DNA of 64,000 bases from Pleurostoma richardsiae (taxonomy: Eukaryota > Ascomycota > Sordariomycetes > Calosphaeriales > Pleurostomataceae): assembly GCA_030052745.1 (NCBI GenBank), contig JANBVO010000016.1, positions 620,001 to 684,000 on the forward strand. Reading direction: 5' to 3'. Below the pieces are notes generated by a model. It had not been told where the DNA came from. It ran no database searches and saw nothing but the letters and a program-made list of their open reading frames with translations. This document shows, in pieces, positions 23,594 through 34,800 of this stretch. Position numbers and translations under genes: made by a program. Position 1 is the stretch's first letter, and each line of letters starts with the position of its first letter.

Positions 23594-26500
23594 ATGCACC
23601 GCCTCCGCAACGATGATGCTGACGAGGATCCGAGACCCCGCAAACAGCGAAAACCGCGGCCGTCTTACAGTTGTGCAGGTAAGGCCATCATAGGCACAGA
23701 GTAGGCAGAAGAGGAGAGGAGTGGTCGCCCGGGAGCTGACTTTGGATGGCAAACCAGAATGTCGCAGACTCAAGATGAAGTGCGATCGGCAAGGTAAGGA
23801 CCAATCTCTTACCCTACAATGAATCGTCCAAAAGCTGGAAGAGCGTTTGCAGAGCCGTGCTCAAACTGTGTCCGGCGACACCGGGTTAAATTTTGTATTG
23901 CGGCCGCGACCAGCGCAGAAGTCTCTCGGTCTGTTCCGTTCTCAGTCCTGATAGGCAGGCACATTTCAACTAAATTTGATACTGCAGTCGAGATTCCAGT
24001 GAGCATATTGAGCATGGGAATGCTGAACGAGCCCAACTCGAACATAGTCAAAACATTCCGCCTCTCCATCCTGCCCTGGACCAACAACCTATGCACCAAG
24101 GCCGTCATGGGCACCGAGGACATGAGCATAGGCATCAGAGACGCCAAGATGAACAGGCATCTCCCCTTGAAAGTGCCCGGGAAGTCATCCCAGCGCAACA
24201 GTCCACGGATCGCCCCCATCATATCCCTACACAAGGCAGCCCCGGCAACCATAACGAGCTCAACCCTCTCACCCTTCTTGCCAACGCACTCGAGCCATAC
24301 GCCTTCCCGGGCCTCTCTCCACATACTCCTGCTTCCGCACCCCCAGGTAGGATGGCTGAGCCTCTGTACAGCGTACCCAGTGGAGCTAGTGGTCCCAGCA
24401 ATTCGGGGCAGCAATCCGCCAACAATGGTCAGCAGAGCGGCTCCTATGGCACGTTGATGCTAGGTAAAAGAGGCCGATCCAAGTATCTGGGCCCGACTGC
24501 AGGCAGCGAATGGTTGAAAGAGGCAAGTCGTCTCTCGAGCTCAAAATACGGGCAACAAGCTGATCAGTATTAGTCCGAAATGCAAGACGTATCGGACACT
24601 CCATTGATGACTCGTGCCCCTTCTCCAGAACTTCACCAAGACTCTGTCCCCTCTCGGTCTAGTCTTTTGACTTCCCACACCACTCCCATAGCCTTTCCTT
24701 TAAACGCCTCACCGGCTCGCATTAGCACTCGGGATTTGCTTTCATGCCTGCCCCCGAGAGAGGAGGCGTGGACGCTGGTTGAGTCGTATTATCGTTATTG
24801 TGCTTGGCAGTGAGTGTTGTTGTAGACGAATGATCTGAGAAACGGCTGACAAGATCCAGTCATGACGTTGCTCCCAAGACGTCATTCGAAAGAACGTTTG
24901 ATCGAGTATACACGCGTGCGGAAAGCGGTTCCTCTTCTTCCCCACTAAACCCTCAGGAGATTGCGCTCGTTTTCATCATCATGGCCCAGGGAACTATGTT
25001 TAACATTGAGATGCCTGATTCGGATTCATCTGCCGAAGACTGGCTACGTCTCTCAGAACGAGCTTTGGTCAAAGGGGACTTTCTATCGAATAACACGGTC
25101 GCTGGACTGCAAACTCTGGTGAGTTTATGGAGATGACTTGCTCCTAGCTAGCCACTAATGTGTCTTAGCATCTAATGGCGCATCTGCATCTGTACGTAAA
25201 CTAGTCCGGAGCTTCTCGCGTCGCTAACTTGTGAGCAGGCAGCTGGACAAAGATCGACGCGGTGATAGTGCTTGGCCGCTATGGGGTCTAGTGATGCGTC
25301 TTATTCAAGCGGTGAGTGTCACTCTTGACGTAATGTTGCGAAAACAAGGCTGAGGAGGACCGACAGATGGGTATGCACCGGGACGGTGACCGCTGGAACT
25401 TACCGCGGGATGTTGCCGAGGAAAGACGCAAGGTATTCTGGGAATGCAATGCTGCCGACATCTTCCAGGCACATTGCTTCTCAAGGCCGTATGTGCATCC
25501 GTTCCAGCGTGTACACGGATCCGGGGACGGGACTCACACGAGACAGATGCGCTATCAATCCCGAGCATTGCGATACCGCCTTTCCCTCGGAGCCGCTCAA
25601 GCCGAACGGTGAAAAGAACTATTCAATCCTCCGGTTTGAGCTATCCCAGCTTTCTTCCGAGTGAGTGTACTTCAATCTGCAAAGAATGGGGGGGTAAGGT
25701 TTGTCGCCCAATCTAATCACGCTTCAGGATTCTCAATATGGCGATGAAGGTGCGGAAGCCAGCGTACTCCGATGTCATCGGCCTAGACGTCAGACTGTAT
25801 GTATCGCACATGACAACTTTGTGAGCACAGCTGAGACATTGTAGCTGCGAGTTTGAATGCAACATTCCCTTCTCCCTTCGTTGTCGAGCAGCGCTCTTGG
25901 CTACCCCGTCTCGCTACCCTCAGCTTGAGGCGGCAATTGAAGCATCTCCAGAACCGTCTCGGAGGTCACTGACAATATCCTTTCAAGTCTGTCAACCTTT
26001 ACTAGCAACGTCGGCGACTCTGAAGTTGGCTGACATCAACTAGCAAACAAACCTTGCGCTGAACGTTTCCGAGACGATCATCAACCTTCATCGACCCTAC
26101 TATGCGAAAGCGCTCTACGAAGCCGATCACGTCGAATCAGTCTATAAGCCTTCATTTTATACTGTGATCGAACGTTGCGCAGTAAGAACATGCTCAAGTT
26201 GTACCCAGCAACAATGACCTGAAACTTCTGGCAGATTATCATTGGCATTATCACCGACATTCACACTCGTTTTCCCGCTGTCAGCACCAGGCAATGGAAC
26301 TTCTGGGTGAGAGCGCGCTCCTCGCCGCCTAAAAGTAACAATGCTTACTTTGTCCTAGTACCACGTATTCAATTCGGCCCTATGCTTGGGGACGCTGGTG
26401 TTGCGCGATCCGGGCAATGTCATGGCCAGCTTTGTCCTCGCGCAAATCGATGCTGCCATCAGCTTATTCACCTCGTTACTTCAACACGGTGCTCGTACTC

Positions 26501-27160
26501 CACGTTACAAGCGTAATTTACAATGGCTCTTAAACCTACGCACTCGGGCGCTGTCCAAGATCTCGGAGGCATCTACTGCAGACAAGGGCGGCCCGCAGCG
26601 GGACGCGGCTTCGGACCGGCAAAGCAACAGCGGGGATGGAGACGGACAAAAAGAACACGAGGAAGATGTGGAGCTGCTCGGTTGGCGGACCAGGCTCATC
26701 GAGCGGGCGGGACAGGGTCGTCGAAAGACTATCAAGACCATTCGCCTTCCTGAAACCCCGACCGATTCTCTATTTACAGATACTGCGAGTCTGCCGCTGA
26801 ACGAAGATCACTTCCCAGATCTGATGGGAACTCCAGGCATGGCGATGCCCGGTGCGTCACTCCCTGCGGGGACTCTCGACTCGACAGACGATATTGTGAG
26901 ATGAACACCTGAGGGTTCTGATGATTATAGCTAACGCATTGCCTAGCTACACGGCTTTTGGGATCCAATTCTCCTGCAGGATGTTTTTGGGCTTACCCAA
27001 GACCAGTCAAATGTTAGTAGAGCATCCTCCCTCCTGCTCAATTTTCTTTCTTCTCTCTTAGGGAGGGCCTTCAGCCAGTTAACGAATCGTACAGCCCTAT
27101 ACTATCAATCGAACTACATGGTGGGATGACTCCTCGGATGCCACTCAAGCACGGGTTTGA
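23594..27160 (+). CDS. Zn2Cys6 transcription factor, 17 exons (about 874 aa)
   Basis: A fungal-specific nuclear regulator. The zinc cluster is built from three exons (23594-23678, 23758-23793, 23853-23920) and reads SCAECRRLKMKCDRQ, then PCSNCVRRHRVKFC. The fungal-specific domain follows, with EWLKESEMQ, LPPREEAWTLVESYYRY, MGMHRDGDRWNLP, RRKVFWECNAADIFQ, CFSRPCAINPEHCDTAFP, ALNVSETIINLHRPYY, and the terminal TTWWDDSSD. Other exons are 24004-24522, 24574-24809, 24860-25118, 25169-25191, 25239-25311, 25367-25488, 25547-25660, 25728-25796, 25845-25986, 26044-26181, 26235-26306, 26359-26895, 26947-27012 and 27095-27160. The intron at 24523-24573 has a GCAAGT donor. The intron after the zinc cluster (23921-24003) is uncertain: its acceptor would be GAG. 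It is divergent from the flavin monooxygenase. Confidence 0.82.
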
Positions 27161-27277
27161 TCAGATTTACGTTCTAATATGCACGCTATGGAAGAGTTTT
27201 CCTCGGTGCAGTTTTCCGAGTACATATGAACATAAAGTCTGAAATTTCCCATCTAGGACCAATTGTCCCAGCTTGAC

Positions 27278-28621
27278 TCAATCAGCGTTTGCCCTGGGGG
27301 TCTCCATAATAGGCAGGCCGTTGTCGTCAAAGTAGACTGGCACACCATTGCGGAACGAGTACTGCAGAGCCGTGGCAATCTTGGCCGCCTCGTAGGCGTC
27401 GTCCGGAGTGCAAGTGAGGGGCTTATCATCGAGGATGGCGGCAGCGAATTCTGCGAGATCGTTGAGAAATGACTTGTCGTAGAGAACGAATGCATCGGGA
27501 GTGGTGGTCGTCCGCACGCCGTAAGAGTCACGAACCTCGACACGGTTGATCGTTGAGTTGCCGTTGATGACAGAATGGGCCTTAGTACCACACACGCGGG
27601 TACAGCTCTCGAAGCCGTTGGTGAGGGTGCGACCCAAGTGAGAGGTGAGGACTTTGCCGTTGGCAAACTCGACCATAGCCCATCCGTTGTCGCAGTCGCC
27701 GTACTTGGCCAGATCACCATAGACAGCTTGCTGTCCCATGGCAATGACCCTGCTCACCTGCTTCTTGGGGTTGGTGAGGCCCGACTTGACATCTAGATAG
27801 TATCGGCCAATATCAATCTGTGTGTTGTGTCACTGTCAGCCAAGCTGGTTTAGCTGGAAGCCGGAAAGCGGGCAGCCTACGTCGTGGACACCCATGTCAA
27901 CAAAGATACCTCCGGACTGCGCCGAGAAGGTGACAAAGAAGCCTACAAGATGTGATCAGCAAGGCTGTCTCGGAGCAAAGACGAAATTCCCGAGGAAGTG
28001 CTCACCAGTAGGGTCCTGCTGGTCGAGGCAGGTGGTCTCGACAGCGTGGATCTCGCCCAACAAGCCGCCATCGACCATCTCCTTCGCAGCACGGTACGAA
28101 TCGTCGTCTAGACACTGGTCAATCCCACACTGAAAGCATCCAGATCACTTCACTTACATCGTCGACAGAAAGGAACCAGAAACTTAAGGTGAGGTTTGGA
28201 TTTGGACTTGGCGAGGACCTCATCGGTAGTGATGACATCCACCGAGATGGGCTTCTCACACATGACGTGCTGGGTGACTGTCAGCGCCAAACGCTCTATA
28301 TTTTAATAGAAATCGTCGATCGTTGGTAAGACGCACTAAACCCAAGTCAAGACCCATGCAGATTAGGGAAGCGTGGGTGGCAGTCGCGGTGGAAATGAGG
28401 ACAGCCTCGGCACCGCTATTTCTCATACAGTCCTCGGGATCCGCATAAAACTTGACAGATGGTGGAAGGTTGGCTGCCACCCACTCGTCGCTGCCCGGCT
28501 TTGTGTCGCAAGCGGCGACGAGCTCTATGCGAGGTTGTTGGAAAGCGAGGATGCGCGCACGAATGCCACCCAGGCGGCCGACGCCGATCAAGGCGATCTT
28601 GACACGAGGTTGAGTGACCAT
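27278..28621 (-). CDS. Gfo/Idh/MocA-family NAD(P) dehydrogenase, inositol 2-dehydrogenase-like (366 aa)
   Basis: Predicted to oxidise a polyol or sugar hydroxyl to a ketone, as in myo-inositol 2-dehydrogenase. Exons are 28621-28337, 28269-28158, 28107-28006, 27942-27881 and 27817-27278. The Rossmann motif GVGRLGGIRARIL is near residues 13-25. The EKP motif (CEKP, Lys101) and the Asp182/His186 pair in FVDMGVHDID are the expected catalytic residues, followed by IGRYYLD. The third exon's acceptor (CTAG before ACGACG) was chosen to restore RRYDDDSYRAAKE. Length is typical. The gene is divergent from gluconokinase, which supports a role in sugar or polyol breakdown. Confidence 0.88.
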
Positions 28622-29164
28622 TTTGTTGAATGTATGTATTTGTGTACGATGTCGGGTGATTGTCTGACCATGGGACGAGCCTCAAAAGGCGTTTTACTGT
28701 TCCATGGCGAGGTTTTCTAGAAACAAGTGCACCGGGCAGATCAGAGCCCGGGATTCTCGAGTGCAATTCCCAGGTCCGATTGCCCGGTGCTAGGTAGCTC
28801 ATCTAGGGAGCAGCAGGGCCGGCGTAGCCTCTCCGATGCACACGCGGATCTATGTCCGGACCGACTGCACATCGCAGACGCCGGTTCCGACTTTCTATGC
28901 CCGATCCCACTATATCCGATCCGACTTGATATGTCAGTATGTCCGATCGACCAAGTGTCTGCTGCGGCATGCCAGTGTGACAAATGAAAAACAAAAAATG
29001 CCCGTTGTGTTAGGGGAGTCAGCACGATATCATATGTGATTGAATTCGTAGATCGGCATTGATCCTGCGATGTTTGCCTTTTTGTTGTTAAGCACACCTG
29101 CGCAGACCCCCCTGCTGTTACGCCTCAAGCCAAGGTAGCGCTGTATATTCATCTTAATCTTGTC
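28622..29164. promoter_or_regulatory. Divergent promoter with repeated CCGA elements
   Basis: A 543-bp bidirectional promoter between the Gfo/Idh dehydrogenase and gluconokinase. CCGA(T/C) occurs about eight times between 28774 and 28952, often as TCCGAT or TCCGAC (28775, 28832, 28885, 28915, 28942 and neighbours). The density suggests a binding array for a regulator. Confidence 0.5.
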
Positions 29165-29791
29165 ATGACGACCCAGCCGCTCGAACTCAAGACGATTTTT
29201 GTTGTCGGTGGCCCAGCCGGCTCTGGAAAGACAACTGTTGCGACCTACCTCTCGCAAGAACTCGCAATTCCGTATCTTGAGGGAGATGACGTATGTCCTA
29301 TTCTCTTGACTTGGCCACTGCAAGGCTCGTGTTGACATGCGCAGTACCACAGCGCAGCCAACAAGGTCAAGATGGGTAGTGGCATACCACTGACCGACGG
29401 CGACCGATGGGACTGGCTCATTACCCTCCGCAACGCAGCCACGACGCAGTTACAACAGTCCAAAGCCATCATTATCACCTGCTCTTGCCTGCGACGCAGA
29501 TACCGCGATGTCTTCCGAATAGCGTCCTACAACTACCCGGCCGTGCAAGTGCATTTCATCTACCTCAAGCTTGATGAGGAGCGCCTACAAGCAAGAATCA
29601 CGGCGCGTGTGGGTCATTACATGAAGGAGAGCATGGTACGCAGCCAGATAGAAAGTCTTGAAGAGCCCGCGCAGGACGAGTTTGATGTGGTCAAGGTCGA
29701 CGTCCGGCGAGATCAGGTGGCCGTCTGCAAAGATGCCCTGGCAAGAGTCCGGGCAAAATTGAACGAGTACGAGATGTACGTAAATCGATAA
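29165..29791 (+). CDS. Gluconokinase-family P-loop kinase (190 aa)
   Basis: Predicted to phosphorylate gluconate, or a related aldonate, to the 6-phosphate using ATP, feeding the pentose phosphate pathway. Exons are 29165-29290 and 29345-29791. The Walker A motif is GGPAGSGKT at residues 15-23. The substrate motif of gluconokinases is clear: YHSAANKVKMGSGIPLTD, then GDRWDWL. A lid region with Arg residues (LQARITARVGHYM) and a C-terminal helix follow. The length is that of a normal single-domain enzyme. It is divergent from the Gfo/Idh dehydrogenase and only 20 bp from the end of the convergent SDR. Together with the lactonase nearby it suggests an oxidative sugar route. Confidence 0.9.
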
Positions 29792-29811
29792 CAAGGAACG
29801 TTATAAACGGG

Positions 29812-30660
29812 CTAGACTACCGGAATGCTCCCACCATTTGCGCTGATCTTGCTACCCGTGATCCATCTGCCATCTCTGCTGCACAGGAATCCCACCACAT
29901 GGGCTACATCATCGGGCTTGCCTAACCGCGGTATGGCTTGTTTGCCCACCCAAAAGTCTTGCAGTTCCTCCCACACCTGCGGTCCATACTGCTTCACTCC
30001 CCCTGTTTCTGTCAGACCCGTGAGCACGCTGTTCGCTGTGGTTCCAGCCATGAAGTCAAAAGCAGGATTCTTTCCGCCGAACGCATTGGCATAACAGCGA
30101 GCCATTGCTTCATTCGCTGCCTTTGTCGAGGCGTAGATGGTGACTGCAGGCTCGCAGTTGACGCTCTCGGCGCTGCTAATGAAGATGATTCTGCTTTCCC
30201 TTCGGAAGTATCGTCTCTTGACCAACTCATCCATGATCATTGCTGGTGTCCGAATATTGCATAGCAACAATCTGTCCAGTGTGGCCGCCTCGAGCTCGCC
30301 AGGGAATGTGCGATCGGTTATCGCTGCATTGTTGATAAATATATCTGTGTGGCTGTTAAATTCTCTCTCAATTGCATCCGCGATCTTTGTGTGCGCATTG
30401 GAGTCCTCCAAGGAGACGGCGTGATGAACAACCTTCGGAGGCTGGTTCTCGCAGTGTGCATAAATGCCGCTGACCTCCTCGCGCAGCTCATCGATATGCT
30501 TTCTGCCGCCTGTGGATGTAGCTAGAATTCCTGCACCACGCTTTGCAAGGTGAAGCGCAATCGCGTAACCAATGCCTCTTGTCGCTCCTGTGACAATTGC
30601 CACTTTCCCCGCGAGATCTTGCTCGCGACAATGAGGTCCCGGACTCTGATCGTCTGGCAT
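29812..30660 (-). CDS. Short-chain dehydrogenase/reductase, intronless (282 aa)
   Basis: A classical SDR. The cofactor motif TGATRGIG is at residues 24-31, INNAA (in place of NNAG) at 109-113, catalytic Ser at 162-163, and Tyr176/Lys180 in YASTK. The C-terminal loop ends in ITGSKISANGGSIPVV, typical of the family. It is a single exon, convergent with gluconokinase with only 20 bp between the stop codons, so the 3' UTRs must overlap. The substrate is unknown; by context it may act on a sugar or polyol intermediate. Confidence 0.9.
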   Translation of the reverse strand: MPDDQSPGPHCREQDLAGKVAIVTGATRGIGYAIALHLAKRGAGILATSTGGRKHIDELREEVSGIYAHCENQPPKVVHHAVSLEDSNAHTKIADAIEREFNSHTDIFINNAAITDRTFPGELEAATLDRLLLCNIRTPAMIMDELVKRRYFRRESRIIFISSAESVNCEPAVTIYASTKAANEAMARCYANAFGGKNPAFDFMAGTTANSVLTGLTETGGVKQYGPQVWEELQDFWVGKQAIPRLGKPDDVAHVVGFLCSRDGRWITGSKISANGGSIPVV

Positions 30661-32348
30661 CTCGCTCGTGACTTCTGCTTGGAAGAATGCGAGTCGGGCG
30701 TAGAATTGAGTTTGTGTTTCTTCAAGCTTAGTCGGTAAAGATAGCTTCCATAAGTATTATTCTTCATAGAACGATACAGAGCCCGACCTGGGACATCTTT
30801 TTCTACACCGTATGAGCTCTTCAAGCGGCACCGCGGGGAAAGGAGTCGAAAAGCTGGTGTCCCTGTTTCCACGCAGTGTAACTGGGCCAGGTGGACAATA
30901 CGTTATACCCGACCGGACATAAAATATCCGGCACTAGGTTACGGAATAGTTTACGGCGGATTTGTTCGTACACATTCCAGAGTACGGAGGTGGTATGCAA
31001 TGCCTGTAACTTTGCCTGTGTTACTGACCATCTGAGTACTCACCTCGGGACATGGCACGCTGGCATGGATCCGGTACGGCGGCACCAGACCGCTGAGGCT
31101 GTTCGACAGCTCGGCAATCTCATCCGCAGCCAGGCGCAGCTGACAAGGATTGCGTTTTCCGCCGCCTTCCATTGAGCCGATCCCATATCTCGGGGCCCCG
31201 AGGACGAACGGGTTGAAGTATCGGTTGTGCCCTTATGTCACAAGCGATGTGAGAATGAGAAGGAGCGCTCCTTCTACACTCAGTGGTTTTGAGAGAAGAC
31301 CCAGGATAAATAATTTGTCCAGAACCCACGTCGAAAGATGTGGTGAGACGTCCTTTCGACCAGGGCAGACGAGTGCGACGGATGCTCTCCCACCCTTAAA
31401 TCGTCTGCCACGGCGCATCTCTCCCACTGCAGTGCCCGCGTCCTTTTTATAGAAACATATATAGCTTTCGCCTCTACTTGAGCCGCGATATGGTTTTCGT
31501 CAACCCCGCGTTTCATCGTTAGGATTGAATGTTGATCTGGCCGGGCAATTGGGCTGGCAAACAAATAAGTGGCAGCAATGTCACCTTTCGGTTACGGTCG
31601 TTGGAACTCCCGGTCAGGCCTGCCACCACTGAGCCGTACCTGACCTCCACCCCCAAGTCATATAAAGAGATGGCTCAAGGGGCCAGTTCGCCGAACAAGG
31701 CCTTGGCTATGGCGGTCTAGGCCTGGACCGGCTACATGACTAGCCACATAATTGGGTACCTGTAAAAGACCGTGACCGGGCCAGCCTTCCTGTTTTAAGT
31801 TTTAGGGAACCGTATAGGGTTTATTTAGAGCTGTTTGATAATAACTCGGAAAATAATTAGTAAATTGAAACTTGGAGATCTTCTATCCTGTCCGGAGGCG
31901 GAACCGGAGGACATGCATCCCTGAGATGAAATAGGACCCCTGCTGGCTGAATAATCGTTATCATTCTAATTAATAACGTTCTGCGGGTGCATTGGCCGGT
32001 CGGAGTTAACAGTTCCACCGATTCCGGCCAGCTCACTTGTATTTAAGTTTAAAAATATAAATCAAGATATACAATTTTTAATAGTACTTAATTAATTAGT
32101 TCATCGCTTAAATAACCTGTTTTTCTTATAGTAACGTAACCCACTGCGTATATATATAAGATTACTTCAATACGAATGGGGTCAAGGTCAACCTGATAAA
32201 AAATGGAATTATTCAATAGAGTCCGCTGTCGCCTAACGTAATCACCGCTAAGCTTGAATTCTTGGGTACGTTTCGGCAACTTCAGGCTAGTCCCTCAACA
32301 AACGACAGTTGTGATGTCTACACAGCTGGGCCGCCTTTCCCACCAGAC
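30661..32348. other. Intergenic, including an AT-rich island
   Basis: Mixed composition up to about 31800, then a strongly AT-rich block at about 31800-32230 unlike the GC-rich surroundings. No open frame with recognisable motifs and no terminal repeats were found. The AT-rich block may be a mutated transposon relic or simply a spacer. Confidence 0.45.
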
Positions 32349-33978
32349 ATGCGCGCGACCCTTCGTAGGTCTTGTGACACCTGTATAAAGGCCAAGCATG
32401 GCTGCGATCTCCGGACTCCCCGGTGCTCTCGGTGCATCAAGAGAAATTCCACATGTGTCTATGCGAATGAGCCCCTAACCTCACGAACAGCGGCATCTGC
32501 CTCATCTTCGGACATACCCGGGAGTACGGCGCTTGTCGTGAAGAGTGGTGGAAAAGGCTCTCCCACAGTCATACAGGATGAACCGGTCACAGCCTGGCTT
32601 CCGGAAAGCCCGGCACTAGCCTTGAACCCAGCACACGCATTGTTCGACCCATTTGACTCATATCCTCCAACGAGGCTTTCTAGCACACATATCAACCGTC
32701 TTATCCATCACTGTAATCCTTCTGCTCTCATTAATGCATCACTCTCGAAGACCCGACTGACCTAGCTAGTCCTGTCCAGTATTGCGTTTCAGTACTACCC
32801 CCTGGACCTCAATATGGAGTCAAACCCATTTGTCGTCTCGTGGTGGCCTCGTGCTCTCGCCGATCCGGCACTATTTCACGTTTCGTTACAGACGGCATCC
32901 CTTGACGAGGAACTGCGAGCTCAGAAGGGTTTCCCGATCTCAGAGCTGCTCATGTCCGACTCGGTATCCCTGGTGAGACGAAGGATTGAAGACCCATCAT
33001 TAGCGTTCCAGGACGAGACGATGAATTCTGTAGTTACCTTGGCCGCAATCGAGGTCAGAATCCCTGCTCCTATGTGTATTAGGTTCCGCTTCTAATGCCC
33101 CGTATGAACAGCATGGCAAAGGGAATGTGGAGATCAGCAGAATGCATATTGGCGGCGTCAAACGAATGGTTACCATTAGAGGCGGGATCGAGGAGATATA
33201 TCACACAAGTCCACTCACAGCCAGAATGGTATCCTGGTGAGTGCGCCACATATGAACAGTGAAGAAGTGTCACTAAACAGCGCAATCTAGGGTATCTCTG
33301 CTTGTTACCGGAGCTCCTCAGTTTGGAGTTCAGGATGATTTCGGCTCAGGAGCTGGGATCCCTCCAACACCGCAATGGAAGCTGGCAGCGACCGGTCGAG
33401 ATTCCCAGCCAAGAAGCTCACATGACCTCGATGTCGAGCCTTCTATATACGACATCCTAGAGCGACTCCGCGGTGTATTGCACCGACAAGGACCTTCACC
33501 CTTAGCAAGCACCGAGCTACATGACTTAACATGTTTTGTCCTGCACAGACTGTTGTTATTACCTCCGTTCTCGCCTTCAAATCCGAGACGATCAGTCATT
33601 TCCGAATGCCTTCGATACGCGCTAGCGCTTTTCATGTTGCTTATACATGGGACGACGTATTACTCCCACCTGGACCTTGCAAATATCTTGGTGCAGCAGC
33701 TTCGGAGTTATCACGAGGCCTTGGCCCAGACAAACTATGAGCATGGTCCACTCAGCATCTGGATTCTCTCCGTCGGTATGGCATCTGCTATTCACCCAGC
33801 AGACTGCCAGTGGTTCATAGATCAGGCTTGCTCAGCTACCATAAATCTAGGCTTAAGAACGTGGGATGATATCCTCACATATCTAGAGGTCATTCTCTGG
33901 ATGAGGAGAGAGCAGGACAAAATCATCCAGCAAAGGTGGGAGGAGATCTTGGGCATTGTGACGAAACAGGCTCACTAG
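32349..33978 (+). CDS. Zn2Cys6 transcription factor (486 aa)
   Basis: A fungal-specific regulator of the short class with an N-terminal zinc cluster and a DUF3468-like effector region. Exons are 32349-32712, 32770-33053, 33112-33236 and 33291-33978. The cluster reads RRSCDTCIKAKHGC, then PRCSRCIKRNSTC, with all six cysteines. After the first splice, HHFLSSIAFQYYPLDL and NPFVVSWWPRALADPALFH are typical of the family. VKRMVTIRGGIEE and VSLLVTGAPQFGVQDD follow. The 57-nt first intron is divisible by three and removes an in-frame stop at 32763-32765, so the gene can be mistaken for a broken one. It lies beside the AT-rich island and its target genes are unknown. Confidence 0.85.
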
Positions 33979-34800
33979 GTCTGCCTCTTTCATCCCGCAC
34001 TCTCGGTCAAGGCAGCGAGATTCCGAGATTATGTACACGCCAACCGAAACCCACGTCGACGTTGGTCTTTCATGCAAGTTCTTTGGCACCTGATCTCACC
34101 CTATTGACCAGATATCCCTTCCACCTGTCCACAAACTCCTCTTTCTAACTCCAGCGCATTTGTGCTTAGTGGTGGCGTTGGGCACTTGGAGCAGCCCAGC
34201 ACGTCGAGCAAAACAGGTCTCAGTCGCGCGAGAGATGCTGTCCATGCCGGTCCCAAGCCATGCCCACACAACCCTGATCCCACCCCGGACTTCCCGCAGG
34301 CCCATGCACACAATGGTGATCTTGCCGGTGGATCACAGTTCGGAGTCTAAAACTAAATAGGACTAGACTCCGCACGTTGAAAGCATGCCATCAGGGATGT
34401 TCAAGATTCGGCATAGCGCGACAGGTTGGGCGCGCCTCGTCTCCCTCCGGAGTCTAGTCCCTGTTCGGTCACACAGCAGTATCATAGGAAGTCTTGGGTG
34501 AGAGAATCTTCAACTCACAGTGATGAAGCCCCGGCGTCTGTCCATCATTTCGGATAGACGGACTCGTATCAGCTCATTTCTTCCCTAGATCAGATCAAGC
34601 GCCCCCACATTCAATCCCCAATCTTGCAGTGGTTCAGAGCTCCCCTTCCCTGGTCAGCTTTTGAGATGATTGGGCCAAACAGGAAGCTGGGTGGCTCCTG
34701 GTCCTCAAGTCCTCTATTCCTATAAGAGGCTCTCGTTACCCAAACCTGTTCGACATGGCAAGCGAAGTTTCGTCTGTTTTGGGACGGCATCCTGACCAAA
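33979..34800. other. Intergenic, promoter of the CYP61-like P450
   Basis: Nothing coding is supported. The stretch contains the 3' flank of the Zn2Cys6 gene and the presumed promoter of the P450. Confidence 0.45.

Noticed and set aside
23809-24414. 201-codon minus-strand open frame
   Set aside because: It overlaps the sense Zn2Cys6 exons and shows no motif; the plus strand carries the zinc cluster.
32763-32765. In-frame stop in the Zn2Cys6 gene at 32349, suggesting a pseudogene
   Set aside because: A 57-nt intron (32713-32769) with GTAATC donor, CTGAC branch and CTAG acceptor removes it and restores the family sequence HHFLSSIAFQYYPLDL.
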